From the NCBI GenBank assembly GCA_035390885.1, contig DAOOUW010000006.1, positions 1-64,000 on the forward strand: a DNA stretch of 64,000 nt, read 5' to 3'. The DNA is from JAOAFT01 sp035390885. GTDB taxonomy: Bacteria > Bacteroidota > Ignavibacteria > UBA10030. Positions 9,118-18,454 of the stretch are shown in pieces. The translations under genes were made by a program, and so were the position numbers. The notes below the pieces were generated by a model. That model saw nothing but the letters and a program-made list of their open reading frames with translations, ran no database searches and was not told where the DNA came from. Position 1 is the stretch's first letter. The number at the start of each line of letters is the position of its first letter.

Positions 9118-11382
9118 ATGTCCAAAAAGATAGTATTCCGAGAAATTAGTCTCTCATTGATAATGGTCGTTTTGGCATTAGGACAATCAGCGCCTGATAA
9201 GGTATATCGGAATCCTGTAATTCCTGGTGATCATCCCGATTGTACAATTTCAAAAGTGGGTAATGATTTTTATACCATTGGCTCATCATTTAACGTTACC
9301 CCCGTACTCTATCATTCCATAGATTTGGTGCACTGGGAAGCAATTGCTCAACCGGTGAGTGCATCGTGGACAGGGTATGGCGATTCCCCTGGCGGTGGAT
9401 GTTGGGGTGGACATATGGTTTATTATAAAGGAAAATATTGGCACTTCTTTTCCCGGTCGAACACAATGTATTTTGTAACTGCCGATAATCCAAAAGGGCC
9501 ATGGAGCATGCCCACCAAAATAAATAATCCGTCCCAGTTGCCATATAGCTTAGGTTATGATAACTCAATTTTCATTGATGATGATGGTAAGTGGTACCTA
9601 GTTGTTAAAAATGGGCAACCTAATAATGGAATTGTTGAATTAGGCGACAATGGACAGCCAACCGGAGTAGTATATGACTTGAAATGGTTGAATCCTGCTC
9701 CGAACTATCCTTATAGTTGGGCTGAAGGTCCTGTAATGTGGAAGTATCATGGTTACTATTACTATTCATTTGCACGAGATTTGGGCGGCGGTCAAAAGGT
9801 TATGCGAAGCAGAACACTTACAGCCGACTCATCTTCATGGGAAATGGTCGGTGATTTTTTTAATGAAAACGATCCTTTGAAATCAACTTCCCTTTTTACA
9901 AGTCCAAATCATAGTTCGAATGTGATTACTCTTGATGATAGTACTCATTGGGTAATTCATCCGCTCTATGCAAAAGATGAGTGGAAAGGACAGGGACGAC
10001 AAGGTCTCTTGAATCAGGTTCGTTATAATGCAAATGGAAAACCTACAGCAGATTACCCTGTGAACAAATCTTTCACAGCTCCAAACTTACCGAGTGGGGG
10101 TATCCCTTGGATGGTGCCGCATTCTGATTTCTTTACCAATGATACGCTTAATCCTGAATGGTCATTTCTAGGGTATACGCCAAGTAATTTGTATTCGTTA
10201 ACTGAGCGAGAAGGGTGGCTACGACTATCTCCAAAGAGTGGAAAAATAAATACGGTGACGAAAAATGATGGTGAGCATAATTATTCACTTATCACCCGCC
10301 TTGAATTTAATGCAACAGTCGTAAACGATGAGGCAGGGCTATTAATTCTGAGGGGGGATGAGAAATCGAGTGTAAAGTTATCTAGTTCAGTTGATAGCTC
10401 CGGTAAAAATGTTATTCGATTCAGTTTTGATGGGAATAAATATGAGGTTGAAAATTCTGCTGGAACAATTGTTTGGCTTAAAATTGTACGGGTCAACCAT
10501 AGTATAAGTGGCTATTGGAGTAACGATGGTATTGATTGGTTACAAGTTGGACAGAGTTTTACAATATCAAGCATAGATTCGTATTCAGATTTTTCTACAT
10601 TTACAGGCACACGACAGGGATTGTATGTCCAAAACAGGTCAGCATATTTTGATTTTTATATTTATCGGGATGCTTATACGCCAATAATGTCAGAATGGCC
10701 CGCAAATCAAAACGGAACTGCTCGTTCGGCACAAGGATATGGGTTAGATAATATTAATAATGGCGATTGGGCGTTATATGCGGGCGTGGAATTTGGTAGG
10801 AAGGATGAGTATTCTCGAAATGCAGTTTCTGTTGAATTTAATGCGGCATGCGCTGGGAGTGGCGGTTCAATAGAAGTTTGGCTTGATTCGTTGGATGGTA
10901 CGAAGATAGCAGAATGTCCAATTACAAGCACTGGCAGTTCAAGTACATTCCAAACATTTACTGCTGCGCTTTTGAAACCAGTATCAGAAATGCATGATCT
11001 CTATTTGAAATTTGTTGGTATAGGTTCAGGAAATCTTTTTATTCTTAAGTGGTTACAATTTGTTGATGATTCCAGTCAAAATGCATCAGTAAAAGAATTG
11101 GGAGTCTCTTCTTTACCGTTCGAGTATTCATTGGAACAGAACTATCCTAACCCATTTAATCCTTCTACGAAAATTGAGTTTACTATTCCATACCGTTCTG
11201 TTGTAACTTTAAAGATATATGATTTGACAGGACGAGAATTAGTAACGCTTGTTAATAAGGAGTTAGACGGAGGATATCATAGCTATAATTTTCATGCGGA
11301 AGCTTTAGCAAGCGGTGTCTATTTCTACAAACTCCAAACCGGCTATTTTTCTAAAACAAAAAAAATGGTATTAGCGAAATAA
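9118..11382 (+). CDS. GH43 beta-xylosidase/arabinofuranosidase with CBM6 and T9SS domains
   Basis: A 754-residue secreted enzyme, start behind AAGGAG. The N-terminal five-bladed propeller (about 28-330) carries the GH43 triad candidates: Asp41 in DHPDCT, Asp148 in GYDNSIF and Glu203 in WAEGPVMW. A beta-sandwich of the GH43 C-terminal type follows (about 340-520). A CBM6-like domain (about 525-652; GGSIEVWLDSLDGT, LYLKFVG) and a sorting domain (NYPNPFNPSTK, ending KKMVLAK) complete it. It probably removes xylose or arabinose from xylan or its oligomers; family GH43 is too broad to fix the specificity. It lies 25 nt after the GH30 gene and 22 nt before the GH35-like gene, so it is probably co-transcribed with both. 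Confidence 0.9.
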   Translation: MSKKIVFREISLSLIMVVLALGQSAPDKVYRNPVIPGDHPDCTISKVGNDFYTIGSSFNVTPVLYHSIDLVHWEAIAQPVSASWTGYGDSPGGGCWGGHMVYYKGKYWHFFSRSNTMYFVTADNPKGPWSMPTKINNPSQLPYSLGYDNSIFIDDDGKWYLVVKNGQPNNGIVELGDNGQPTGVVYDLKWLNPAPNYPYSWAEGPVMWKYHGYYYYSFARDLGGGQKVMRSRTLTADSSSWEMVGDFFNENDPLKSTSLFTSPNHSSNVITLDDSTHWVIHPLYAKDEWKGQGRQGLLNQVRYNANGKPTADYPVNKSFTAPNLPSGGIPWMVPHSDFFTNDTLNPEWSFLGYTPSNLYSLTEREGWLRLSPKSGKINTVTKNDGEHNYSLITRLEFNATVVNDEAGLLILRGDEKSSVKLSSSVDSSGKNVIRFSFDGNKYEVENSAGTIVWLKIVRVNHSISGYWSNDGIDWLQVGQSFTISSIDSYSDFSTFTGTRQGLYVQNRSAYFDFYIYRDAYTPIMSEWPANQNGTARSAQGYGLDNINNGDWALYAGVEFGRKDEYSRNAVSVEFNAACAGSGGSIEVWLDSLDGTKIAECPITSTGSSSTFQTFTAALLKPVSEMHDLYLKFVGIGSGNLFILKWLQFVDDSSQNASVKELGVSSLPFEYSLEQNYPNPFNPSTKIEFTIPYRSVVTLKIYDLTGRELVTLVNKELDGGYHSYNFHAEALASGVYFYKLQTGYFSKTKKMVLAK

Positions 11383-11404
11383 TATTGACTAAGTAAGGCA
11401 GACG

Positions 11405-13048
11405 ATGAAAAAAGGAATTACATCAATTATTCAGGATCGGTTGTTTATTGCTAGTATTATTTTCTTTCTTCTTCCAGTTCAAACATTTTTTGCTCAGAAT
11501 ACATTTCCACATCTGGGGAAAAATGGTTCAGCAACGCAACTTATTGTTCACGATAAACCATTTTTAATGCTAGCGGGGGAGTTAGGTAATTCCAGCGCGT
11601 CGGATTTAAACTATATGCAACCTATCTGGCACACACTGAAAACGATGCAGTTGAATACTGTGCTGGTTCCTGTTTATTGGGAGCTTATCGAGCCACAAGA
11701 AGGCAAGTTCGATTTTACGCTTGTGGATAGCATTATTTTCTCGGCGCGAAAGTATGACCTGAAAATTGTATTCCTGTGGTTTGGTTCTTGGAAGAATAGT
11801 ATGTCGTGCTATGCTCCGTATTGGGTGAAAATTGATCAAGAGCGATTTCCAAGAGCACGCATAAAAAATGGAAATGCCCTTGAAATTCTAACACCCTTCA
11901 GTGAGGAAAATCGAAATACAGATGCTGACGCCTTTGCTTTGTTGATGAAACATATCCGAAGTATTGACAGCAAAGAAAATACAGTAATCATGGTTCAGGT
12001 TGAAAATGAAATTGGAATGATACCAGAAGCTCGTGATTATTGTTCAGCCGCAGAAAAAGCTTTTAAGGAAATGGTACCCAAGGAGTTAATGGATTACCTT
12101 CAAAAGCATAAAAATTCACTTAACAAAGATTTTCTTGCTATTTGGAAAAATGCAGGCATGAAAAGCGCTGGAACATGGGAAGAAGTGTTTGGAAAAGGTT
12201 TACAGACAGATGAAATTTTTATGGCTTGGAATTTTGCTCAGTACACAAACTACGTAGCGGAGGAGGGTAAGAGAGAATACAACATACCGATGTATGTTAA
12301 TGCAGCGCTCATTCGACCCAATTACAAACCAGGTCAATATCCCAGCGCGGGTCCTTTACCACATTTAATTGATGTGTGGCGTGCAGCAGCCCCTGCAATA
12401 GATTTTCTGGTGCCGGATATCTATTTCAAAAATTTTGCTGAATGGCTTGGGAAATACGACCAAAGCGGGAATCCAATTTTTATACCTGAAGTTGATAGTC
12501 GCCAAAGTGTAACGAATGCTTTTTATGCAATTGCACATCATAATGCCATGGGATATAGTCCTTTTGCAATTGAATCAGTGGAAAATCCTGAGAGCAACCA
12601 ATTTAATCAAGCGTATACTCTTCTTCATCAATTGACTCCTCTGATTCTTGAGCATCAGGGAAAAGGAACAATGGATGGATTTCTGCTTGATAGTGCATCA
12701 CAAACAGATCGATTAACAATAGGTAATTTTGCTTTCATTATAAAACATGAATATTCATGGCCTTATGCTCCTCGTAGAGAAGATGAAGCGCCTCGCTATG
12801 GCGGATTGATTATTCAAATAGCCGATGATGAATATTATGTTGCTGGAAGTGGAGTGGTGATAACCTTTGAATCTGCTTCCAAGGATGGAGCAATCGTTGG
12901 CATTGCAAGCATAGATGAAGGAAAATTCGAAGGAGAATGGATCACCGGACGTCGTTTAAATGGGGATCAAAGTCATCAAGGCAGGCATTTGTATTTACCA
13001 GGCGGCAAGTTTGGCATTCAAAAGGTAAAGTTGTATAAATACAAATGA
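11405..13048 (+). CDS. GH35-like beta-galactosidase (DUF5597 type)
   Basis: A 547-residue protein with a signal peptide ending FFAQ (about 1-31). The TIM barrel shows the clan-A pattern: YWELIEPQEGKFDF, acid/base Glu202 in VQVENEIG and nucleophile Glu362 in FIPEVDS. The C-terminal part matches the beta-rich domain (DUF5597) of bacterial GH35 enzymes such as those acting on xyloglucan side chains. There is no sorting domain, so it is probably periplasmic and handles imported oligosaccharides. It may remove galactose from side chains of hemicellulose; the exact substrate is inference from context. Confidence 0.85.
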   Translation: MKKGITSIIQDRLFIASIIFFLLPVQTFFAQNTFPHLGKNGSATQLIVHDKPFLMLAGELGNSSASDLNYMQPIWHTLKTMQLNTVLVPVYWELIEPQEGKFDFTLVDSIIFSARKYDLKIVFLWFGSWKNSMSCYAPYWVKIDQERFPRARIKNGNALEILTPFSEENRNTDADAFALLMKHIRSIDSKENTVIMVQVENEIGMIPEARDYCSAAEKAFKEMVPKELMDYLQKHKNSLNKDFLAIWKNAGMKSAGTWEEVFGKGLQTDEIFMAWNFAQYTNYVAEEGKREYNIPMYVNAALIRPNYKPGQYPSAGPLPHLIDVWRAAAPAIDFLVPDIYFKNFAEWLGKYDQSGNPIFIPEVDSRQSVTNAFYAIAHHNAMGYSPFAIESVENPESNQFNQAYTLLHQLTPLILEHQGKGTMDGFLLDSASQTDRLTIGNFAFIIKHEYSWPYAPRREDEAPRYGGLIIQIADDEYYVAGSGVVITFESASKDGAIVGIASIDEGKFEGEWITGRRLNGDQSHQGRHLYLPGGKFGIQKVKLYKYK

Positions 13049-13094
13049 AATAATTGGACGGTAATTTTATCGTTAAATGGAAGGAAAAATCAAA

Positions 13095-13877
13095 ATGAAG
13101 AGGTCTTTAGTTTTAGTAGTAATTCTAATATGTACTACAACTGTGTATTCACAAAATCAATTCCAATGGAATGGTAAGAAATGCGCTGTTGTCCTTACGT
13201 ATGATGATGCACTGAACGAGCACCTCGATAATGTTGTCCCGTTGCTCGATTCATTAGAATTGCATGCGACTTTCTATGTCCCTCCTTCCTTTCCAGGATT
13301 CTATACCAGAATGGATGAATGGAAAATTGTTGCACAGAAAGGGCATGAACTCGGAAATCATACACTCTTTCATCCTTGCATTGGTTCTGGAGCCGGAAGA
13401 GAGTGGGCCCCACAGGAATATAATTTAAATGATTACTCGCTAAAGCGTATACGTGATGAGATGGTTTTGGCAAATTCAATACTTAAATTCCTCGATGGAA
13501 AAGAGCAAAGGACTTTTGCATATCCTTGTGGAGATATGACCGCTGAAGGAATATCGTATAAAGAAATTGCACAAGAACTCTTCATTGGCGCTCGCGGTGT
13601 AAGCGGAGGAATTGTTAAGTCAACAGACATAGATATTTATAATGTTAATTGCTATATGGTTAATGGTGAATCATCCACTCAACTTATCGAACTTGTCAAG
13701 AAGTCGTTAGACGAGGGAGGTCTCATGGTGTTTTTATTCCACGGCGTTGGAGGTGGAAGCAATTTGAATGTGTCTTTATTGGATCATCGAGATCTCTTGT
13801 TATTTCTGAAAAATAACCAATCACAAATTTGGGTAGCTCCAATGAAAGACGTTTTAATTTTTTTACAAAATCAATAA
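13095..13877 (+). CDS. Polysaccharide deacetylase (NodB/CE4 family)
   Basis: A 260-residue product. ATG 13095 is chosen over ATG 13077 because GGAAGGA lies about 9 nt upstream and a signal peptide (ending TVYSQ) starts there. The NodB metal motif is present: Asp37-Asp38 in LTYDDAL and His89/His93 in GNHTLFH. TFAYPCGD and FLFHGVGGG match later NodB motifs. CE4 members remove acetyl groups from xylan, chitin or peptidoglycan; the position between a GH35-like and a GH10 gene favours acetyl-xylan. It has no sorting domain, so it is probably periplasmic. Confidence 0.87.
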   Translation: MKRSLVLVVILICTTTVYSQNQFQWNGKKCAVVLTYDDALNEHLDNVVPLLDSLELHATFYVPPSFPGFYTRMDEWKIVAQKGHELGNHTLFHPCIGSGAGREWAPQEYNLNDYSLKRIRDEMVLANSILKFLDGKEQRTFAYPCGDMTAEGISYKEIAQELFIGARGVSGGIVKSTDIDIYNVNCYMVNGESSTQLIELVKKSLDEGGLMVFLFHGVGGGSNLNVSLLDHRDLLLFLKNNQSQIWVAPMKDVLIFLQNQ

Positions 13878-13937
13878 TGAAAATTAGGTTTAATGAATCA
13901 ATAAACTATAATTACACGAATAAATATAGGAGCTCAA

Positions 13938-15653
13938 ATGCAACAAATGAAACAAATTCAAAAATATATTCTCATAATCACATTAGTAGTTCTCACTGGA
14001 GGTACTGCGTTTGCACAAATTCAAACAGATGTTCCTGCATTGAAAGATGTTTATGCTAATGACTTTTACATAGGATGTTTACTCTCTTATAAACATGTTG
14101 GATTTCCGAGTGATCCAGATGTTCCAGGTCAATCGTCATTGTTATATCCTAATGGCGATGGTGGATATCTTATTAAATTCCATATGAATTCTATGAGTCC
14201 GGGTAATAATATGAAGCCACAGTACACAGTGGATCTCTCGGGTAGCGCTTCTGCGTATGCATCAGCTTCGACGCAAGCAGCAAAGGATTCGATAGATATA
14301 CATCCAATAATTAAATTTAATGGCGACTTGATTGCACAACTTAATTGGGCTCAACGACAGGGATTTACATTTCGAGGACATACATTAGTTTGGTACAATC
14401 AGACTCCTGGTACTGCATTTTTCCGCTCTGGTTATACTTCAACGGGGACACGACTAAGTAAAGAGAAAATGACTCAAAGGATGGAAAATTATATTAAAGA
14501 GGTAATTCGTCTGGTTCATGAAAATTGGCCCGGACTTCTTTCTGCATTCGATGTTGTCAACGAGGCTGTCAATGAGAATGGAACGGATCGCACTACAAAC
14601 AATGAGTGGTACACAACATTTGGTGATAATAGTTATATCATGAAGGCATTTGAATTTGCACGGAAGTATACAGTAGAATATGGCGAGACGCAAATCAAAT
14701 TATATTACAATGATTACAATACTCATAACTCGGCAAAAGCAGATGGTATTGTTCGAGTCTGCGGACCAATTTTTCGTGCAGGATACTTAGACGGCATTGG
14801 GATGCAAGAACATGATGGTATAGCATATCCAACCGCTGAACAATGGATTGCTTCCTATAATAAATTCGATACAATTTGCACAGAGATGGCAGTAACAGAA
14901 TTGGATGTAAAGACAGGAAGTAATACTCCTTCTGCAACTCAATTAGCAAGTCAGGCAAATCAGTATGCTCAGCTCTTTAAGTGCTTTGTCGAAAGAAGCT
15001 ATCGAAGTGGACGCGGTAAAATTATCAATGTTTCAAAAGATGGATTGAACGATCAGTATACTTTTGTCAATGAAGCAACGTCGCTGTGGGATGCTAACAA
15101 TCAATGTAAACCAGCTTTTTATTCTGTAGTCAATGTCGGTTTGTACTACAATATTCTGGATTCCCTCATAAGCTATGCAGACACTCTTAAAGAGGATAAT
15201 TACACTCCAACAAGTTGGCAACCGTTTTCAGAGGCTTTGATGCATGCAAAGCAAGTACGCGACAGCAATTTCTCAGTGAATGTGCCAGCAGATACAGCAT
15301 TAATGAATGCAAAAGAGGAATTAGCATCGGCTATTGATGGATTGGTAAAACAGGTTTCTGCCGTAAAAGCGCCTACAACGCAAATGCCCTATGCATTTAA
15401 CTTAAATCAAAATTATCCAAATCCTTTTAATCCAACAACGAGGATTGAGTTTTCTCTTCCAGAAGCGTCGACAATTGAACTGGAACTCTATGATGTGTTA
15501 GGGAAACAAGTCCTAACAATTGCACAAGGGATGTACAGCGCTGGCGCTCATCAGATTGTTTTTAATGGTTCGAATTTAGCCTCTGGAATTTATTTCTATA
15601 AGTTACAAACTGGACAATATTTTGCCGTAAAAAAATTAACAATATTAAAATAA
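13938..15653 (+). CDS. GH10 endo-1,4-beta-xylanase with T9SS domain
   Basis: A 571-residue secreted endoxylanase, ATG 13938 behind AGGAG, signal peptide about 1-27 ending AFAQ. The GH10 barrel covers about 35-390: HTLVWYNQTP, acid/base Glu209 in FDVVNEAVNENG and nucleophile Glu321 in VTELDV. Between about 395 and 480 lies a helical linker (DSLISYADTL, MHAKQV). The sorting domain occupies about 487-571 (NYPNPFNPTTR, ending KKLTILK). It is a long GH10 form, distinct from the two compact ones in the cluster, so the three may cut differently decorated regions of xylan. The next gene starts 21 nt downstream. Confidence 0.93.
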   Translation: MQQMKQIQKYILIITLVVLTGGTAFAQIQTDVPALKDVYANDFYIGCLLSYKHVGFPSDPDVPGQSSLLYPNGDGGYLIKFHMNSMSPGNNMKPQYTVDLSGSASAYASASTQAAKDSIDIHPIIKFNGDLIAQLNWAQRQGFTFRGHTLVWYNQTPGTAFFRSGYTSTGTRLSKEKMTQRMENYIKEVIRLVHENWPGLLSAFDVVNEAVNENGTDRTTNNEWYTTFGDNSYIMKAFEFARKYTVEYGETQIKLYYNDYNTHNSAKADGIVRVCGPIFRAGYLDGIGMQEHDGIAYPTAEQWIASYNKFDTICTEMAVTELDVKTGSNTPSATQLASQANQYAQLFKCFVERSYRSGRGKIINVSKDGLNDQYTFVNEATSLWDANNQCKPAFYSVVNVGLYYNILDSLISYADTLKEDNYTPTSWQPFSEALMHAKQVRDSNFSVNVPADTALMNAKEELASAIDGLVKQVSAVKAPTTQMPYAFNLNQNYPNPFNPTTRIEFSLPEASTIELELYDVLGKQVLTIAQGMYSAGAHQIVFNGSNLASGIYFYKLQTGQYFAVKKLTILK

Positions 15654-15673
15654 TAATATAAGGAGAACAAACT

Positions 15674-18049
15674 ATGCAAAACAAAATTAAAAGATGGGCG
15701 TTAATGCTTACCATTCTTTTATTTGTTTTACCAATGTTCGCGCTCAATGCGCAGTTGGTAAAAGATGGAAGCTTTGAAGAGTGCCCAGTGGGAGTAATTA
15801 GCGAGACAAGTCTCAATGGGTGGCTGCTCCTTTCAGAATCGAGTGTTTCGCCTGCTCCAGTATTTGAAATTGTCAGTGATACCGTAAAAGATGGAAATCG
15901 TGCATTACGGATCATTGTCAATGGGGTTGGATCGAATCAGTGGGATATTCAGGTCGTTGCAGATAGCATCCCGGTGAAAAGAGGGAAGCAGTACAAGTAC
16001 TCCGTATGGGCTAAAACGCAATCGGGTACATCTACAGCAAATTTTACAGTTGGTAACTATTCATATAGCGAGTATGCGCGATTAGGGAGCGCCGCAATAA
16101 CGACTCAATGGCAAGAGTATACATTGACCTTTACTGTCAATGATGATGTGACCTATGCTCGTGCTCCCATTCATTTTGGCTTCTCCGCAAATAGTGGCGA
16201 TACAATCTATATTGATAATATGAATATTATTGATATCGAAAGAGAAGCGCTAACCCGAACACCGTTTATTGTGGAAGCTGAATCGGGACAGTTAGGAAGT
16301 AATTTCGCGATACAATCCAGCGGTGATGTTACTTATGTTACTGTACTAAACAATTATACAGGTTTGCAATATCCTGGGGATACAAGTAACATAATAACGT
16401 ACGAAATTCTTTTCCCCTATGCTGAGACATATAGTTTATATGCCCGCATTCGAGTAAACTCTGGTGGTTATAATGATGATAGTTTCTTCTATGGGAGTGA
16501 TTTTGGTGTCAGAGATACTCTTGGAGAGGACTGGGCTTTTATCAATGGATTAGCGAGCGCAGGTTTTTCAGATCCTGCTAACGTCGTGTATGATCCAGGT
16601 GGAGCTGGAACAGGCGTTTGGAAGTGGGTTAATCTATCCAGAAATAAATACCAAGGTGATACGACCGTTACTTTTAAGGTTGAAGCAGACAGCGTTGTAA
16701 AGATCTTCCAAATTGGCGGTCGAGAAGATGGACTTGATATTGATAAATTTGCATTTGGTCGTTCCGATCTTTATTTCACTGTAGATAATCTTGATAAGTG
16801 CGAGCCGGGATCGCCTTCTTATCCAGGCACGGTCTGGGAAGGTCCACCACTCGCTTCAAAGCAGCAAAAATTTGTTGGTTGTGCCTATAGCTCAAGTCAA
16901 TCGCCCAACTTCGAAGCATACTGGAATCAAGTAATTCCAGAGAATGGCGGCAAATGGGGTAGCGTTGAGGCAACAAGAGATGTTATGAATTGGGGAGAGG
17001 CTGATGCAGCATATCAGCTTGCAAAATCCAATGGTTTTCCATTTACGTTCCATGTGCTTGTTTGGGGGGCGCAACAACCTTCCTGGATTAGTAGCCTTCC
17101 TCAAGAAGAACAACTAGAAGAAATTCGTGAATGGTTCCAAGCTGTTTGTGATCATTTTCCAGATATAGAATATCTTCAAGTAGTCAATGAACCACTTCAT
17201 GCACCACCAGACGGTCAAAGTTCACGTGCAAATTACATCAATGCTTTAGGTGGAGCTGGAACAACAGGTTGGGATTGGATTATCAATGCCTTCCGAATGG
17301 CGCGAGAAATTTTCCCTGATTCCGTCAAGCTTATGCTCAATGACTACAGCATTATTAACAGTACTCAAAGTACGCAACAATACCTTAATATTATTCGGTT
17401 GCTACAAGCTGATACTTTGATTGATGTCATCGGGGAACAAGGGCATGCATTTACAACAAAAAATACCAATGCTACTGTATTAAAGGCAAACCTTGATTCG
17501 TTAGCATCTACAGGATTGCCAATTCAAATTTCTGAATTGGATATTGATGGTCCCACAGATGGAGAGCAATTAAATGAATATAAGCGTGTTTTCCCGCTTT
17601 TCTATGAACATCATAGTGTCAGTGGAATTACTTTATGGGGATGGAGACCTGGCTTGTGGAGAAATGATCAAAAAGCATATCTCATTGGCCAGGATGGAGC
17701 CGAACGCCCTGCATTACAATGGTTGCGCAGTTATTTAGATACCGCCAATGTTATTCTGCCAGTTGAAAAGGAAGGAACCATTGCGCAGTCGTACAAGCTG
17801 CTACAGAATTACCCGAATCCTTTCAATCCATTGACGAAAATAGGATATACTATTCCGCAGAAAGTGCATGTTACAATCAAAGTATATAACACGCTTGGAC
17901 AATGTGTTACGACATTATTTGATGGCGAACAACCGCAAGGCTCATACGAGATACCATTTGATGGGAGTAAGTTAGCAAGCGGCGTATACTATTATCAACT
18001 TCGTGCTGGAAATTATATTGAGACAAAGAAGTTAATGTTATTGAAATAA
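15674..18049 (+). CDS. Modular GH10 xylanase with two N-terminal carbohydrate-binding domains and T9SS domain
   Basis: A 791-residue secreted protein, ATG 15674 behind AAGGAG, signal peptide 1-27 ending ALNAQ. Residues about 28-188 are a CBM4/9/22-type sandwich (LVKDGSFEE, IYIDNMNIID). Residues about 197-370 are a second sandwich resembling CBM6/35 (FIVEAESGQLGSNF, LDIDKFAFG). The GH10 barrel covers about 395-700, with acid/base Glu506 in VVNEPLHAPP and nucleophile Glu621 in ISELDIDG. The sorting domain closes the protein (NYPNPFNPLTK, ending KKLMLLK). It is the most elaborate xylanase of the locus, suited to insoluble substrate. It is probably last in an operon that includes the preceding GH10 gene. 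Confidence 0.92.
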   Translation: MQNKIKRWALMLTILLFVLPMFALNAQLVKDGSFEECPVGVISETSLNGWLLLSESSVSPAPVFEIVSDTVKDGNRALRIIVNGVGSNQWDIQVVADSIPVKRGKQYKYSVWAKTQSGTSTANFTVGNYSYSEYARLGSAAITTQWQEYTLTFTVNDDVTYARAPIHFGFSANSGDTIYIDNMNIIDIEREALTRTPFIVEAESGQLGSNFAIQSSGDVTYVTVLNNYTGLQYPGDTSNIITYEILFPYAETYSLYARIRVNSGGYNDDSFFYGSDFGVRDTLGEDWAFINGLASAGFSDPANVVYDPGGAGTGVWKWVNLSRNKYQGDTTVTFKVEADSVVKIFQIGGREDGLDIDKFAFGRSDLYFTVDNLDKCEPGSPSYPGTVWEGPPLASKQQKFVGCAYSSSQSPNFEAYWNQVIPENGGKWGSVEATRDVMNWGEADAAYQLAKSNGFPFTFHVLVWGAQQPSWISSLPQEEQLEEIREWFQAVCDHFPDIEYLQVVNEPLHAPPDGQSSRANYINALGGAGTTGWDWIINAFRMAREIFPDSVKLMLNDYSIINSTQSTQQYLNIIRLLQADTLIDVIGEQGHAFTTKNTNATVLKANLDSLASTGLPIQISELDIDGPTDGEQLNEYKRVFPLFYEHHSVSGITLWGWRPGLWRNDQKAYLIGQDGAERPALQWLRSYLDTANVILPVEKEGTIAQSYKLLQNYPNPFNPLTKIGYTIPQKVHVTIKVYNTLGQCVTTLFDGEQPQGSYEIPFDGSKLASGVYYYQLRAGNYIETKKLMLLK

Positions 18050-18084
18050 TATATTCTGGATTTTTGCTATAAGAAAGCAGTGTG

Positions 18085-18134
18085 AAGCGCTGTCTGAGTA
18101 ATATAGATCCGAAAGGATTGTTTGGACAGCGCTT
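18085..18134 (+). terminator. Hairpin, possible terminator of the xylanase operon
   Basis: AAGCGCTGTC (18085-18094) and GACAGCGCTT (18125-18134) are perfect 10-nt arms with a 30-nt loop. The following sequence is T-rich but has no uninterrupted T-tract, so termination is possible but not certain. Confidence 0.5.
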
Positions 18135-18454
18135 AATTTCTCTCCAAAAAGAATAGCTAGTATTACTTGATGAAATACTAAATTATATGAAAATGCTCCT
18201 TGATTAGGGAGTTGAATAATTCTTTTTAGTTTATGGATTAACTTGTTATCAAAAATTAGCCTTACTGGTACTACTTTTATGAGAAAAGGACAAGCATTGG
18301 TTCTGATAAAAGCAGATGCTCGTTTTTCAGCTGATGTCTATTATTGAATATTTGATTCTTAAGAAATTGTCTCGTTATTTTTAATGTATAGTTATTGAAA
18401 AGGTTAAGTTATTCCTACAAAAAGAAAGTTCAATTAAAATTTGTAAGGTCTATT
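18135..18454. other. Intergenic stretch
   Basis: About 320 AT-rich bases before the second beta-helix gene. An imperfect hairpin at about 18294-18333 (AGCAT/ATGCT with inner CTG/CAG) is followed by GTTTTT and could be a weak terminator. AGTTCAATT at about 18426-18434 resembles one half of the palindrome upstream of xylA. No coding region is seen. Confidence 0.4.
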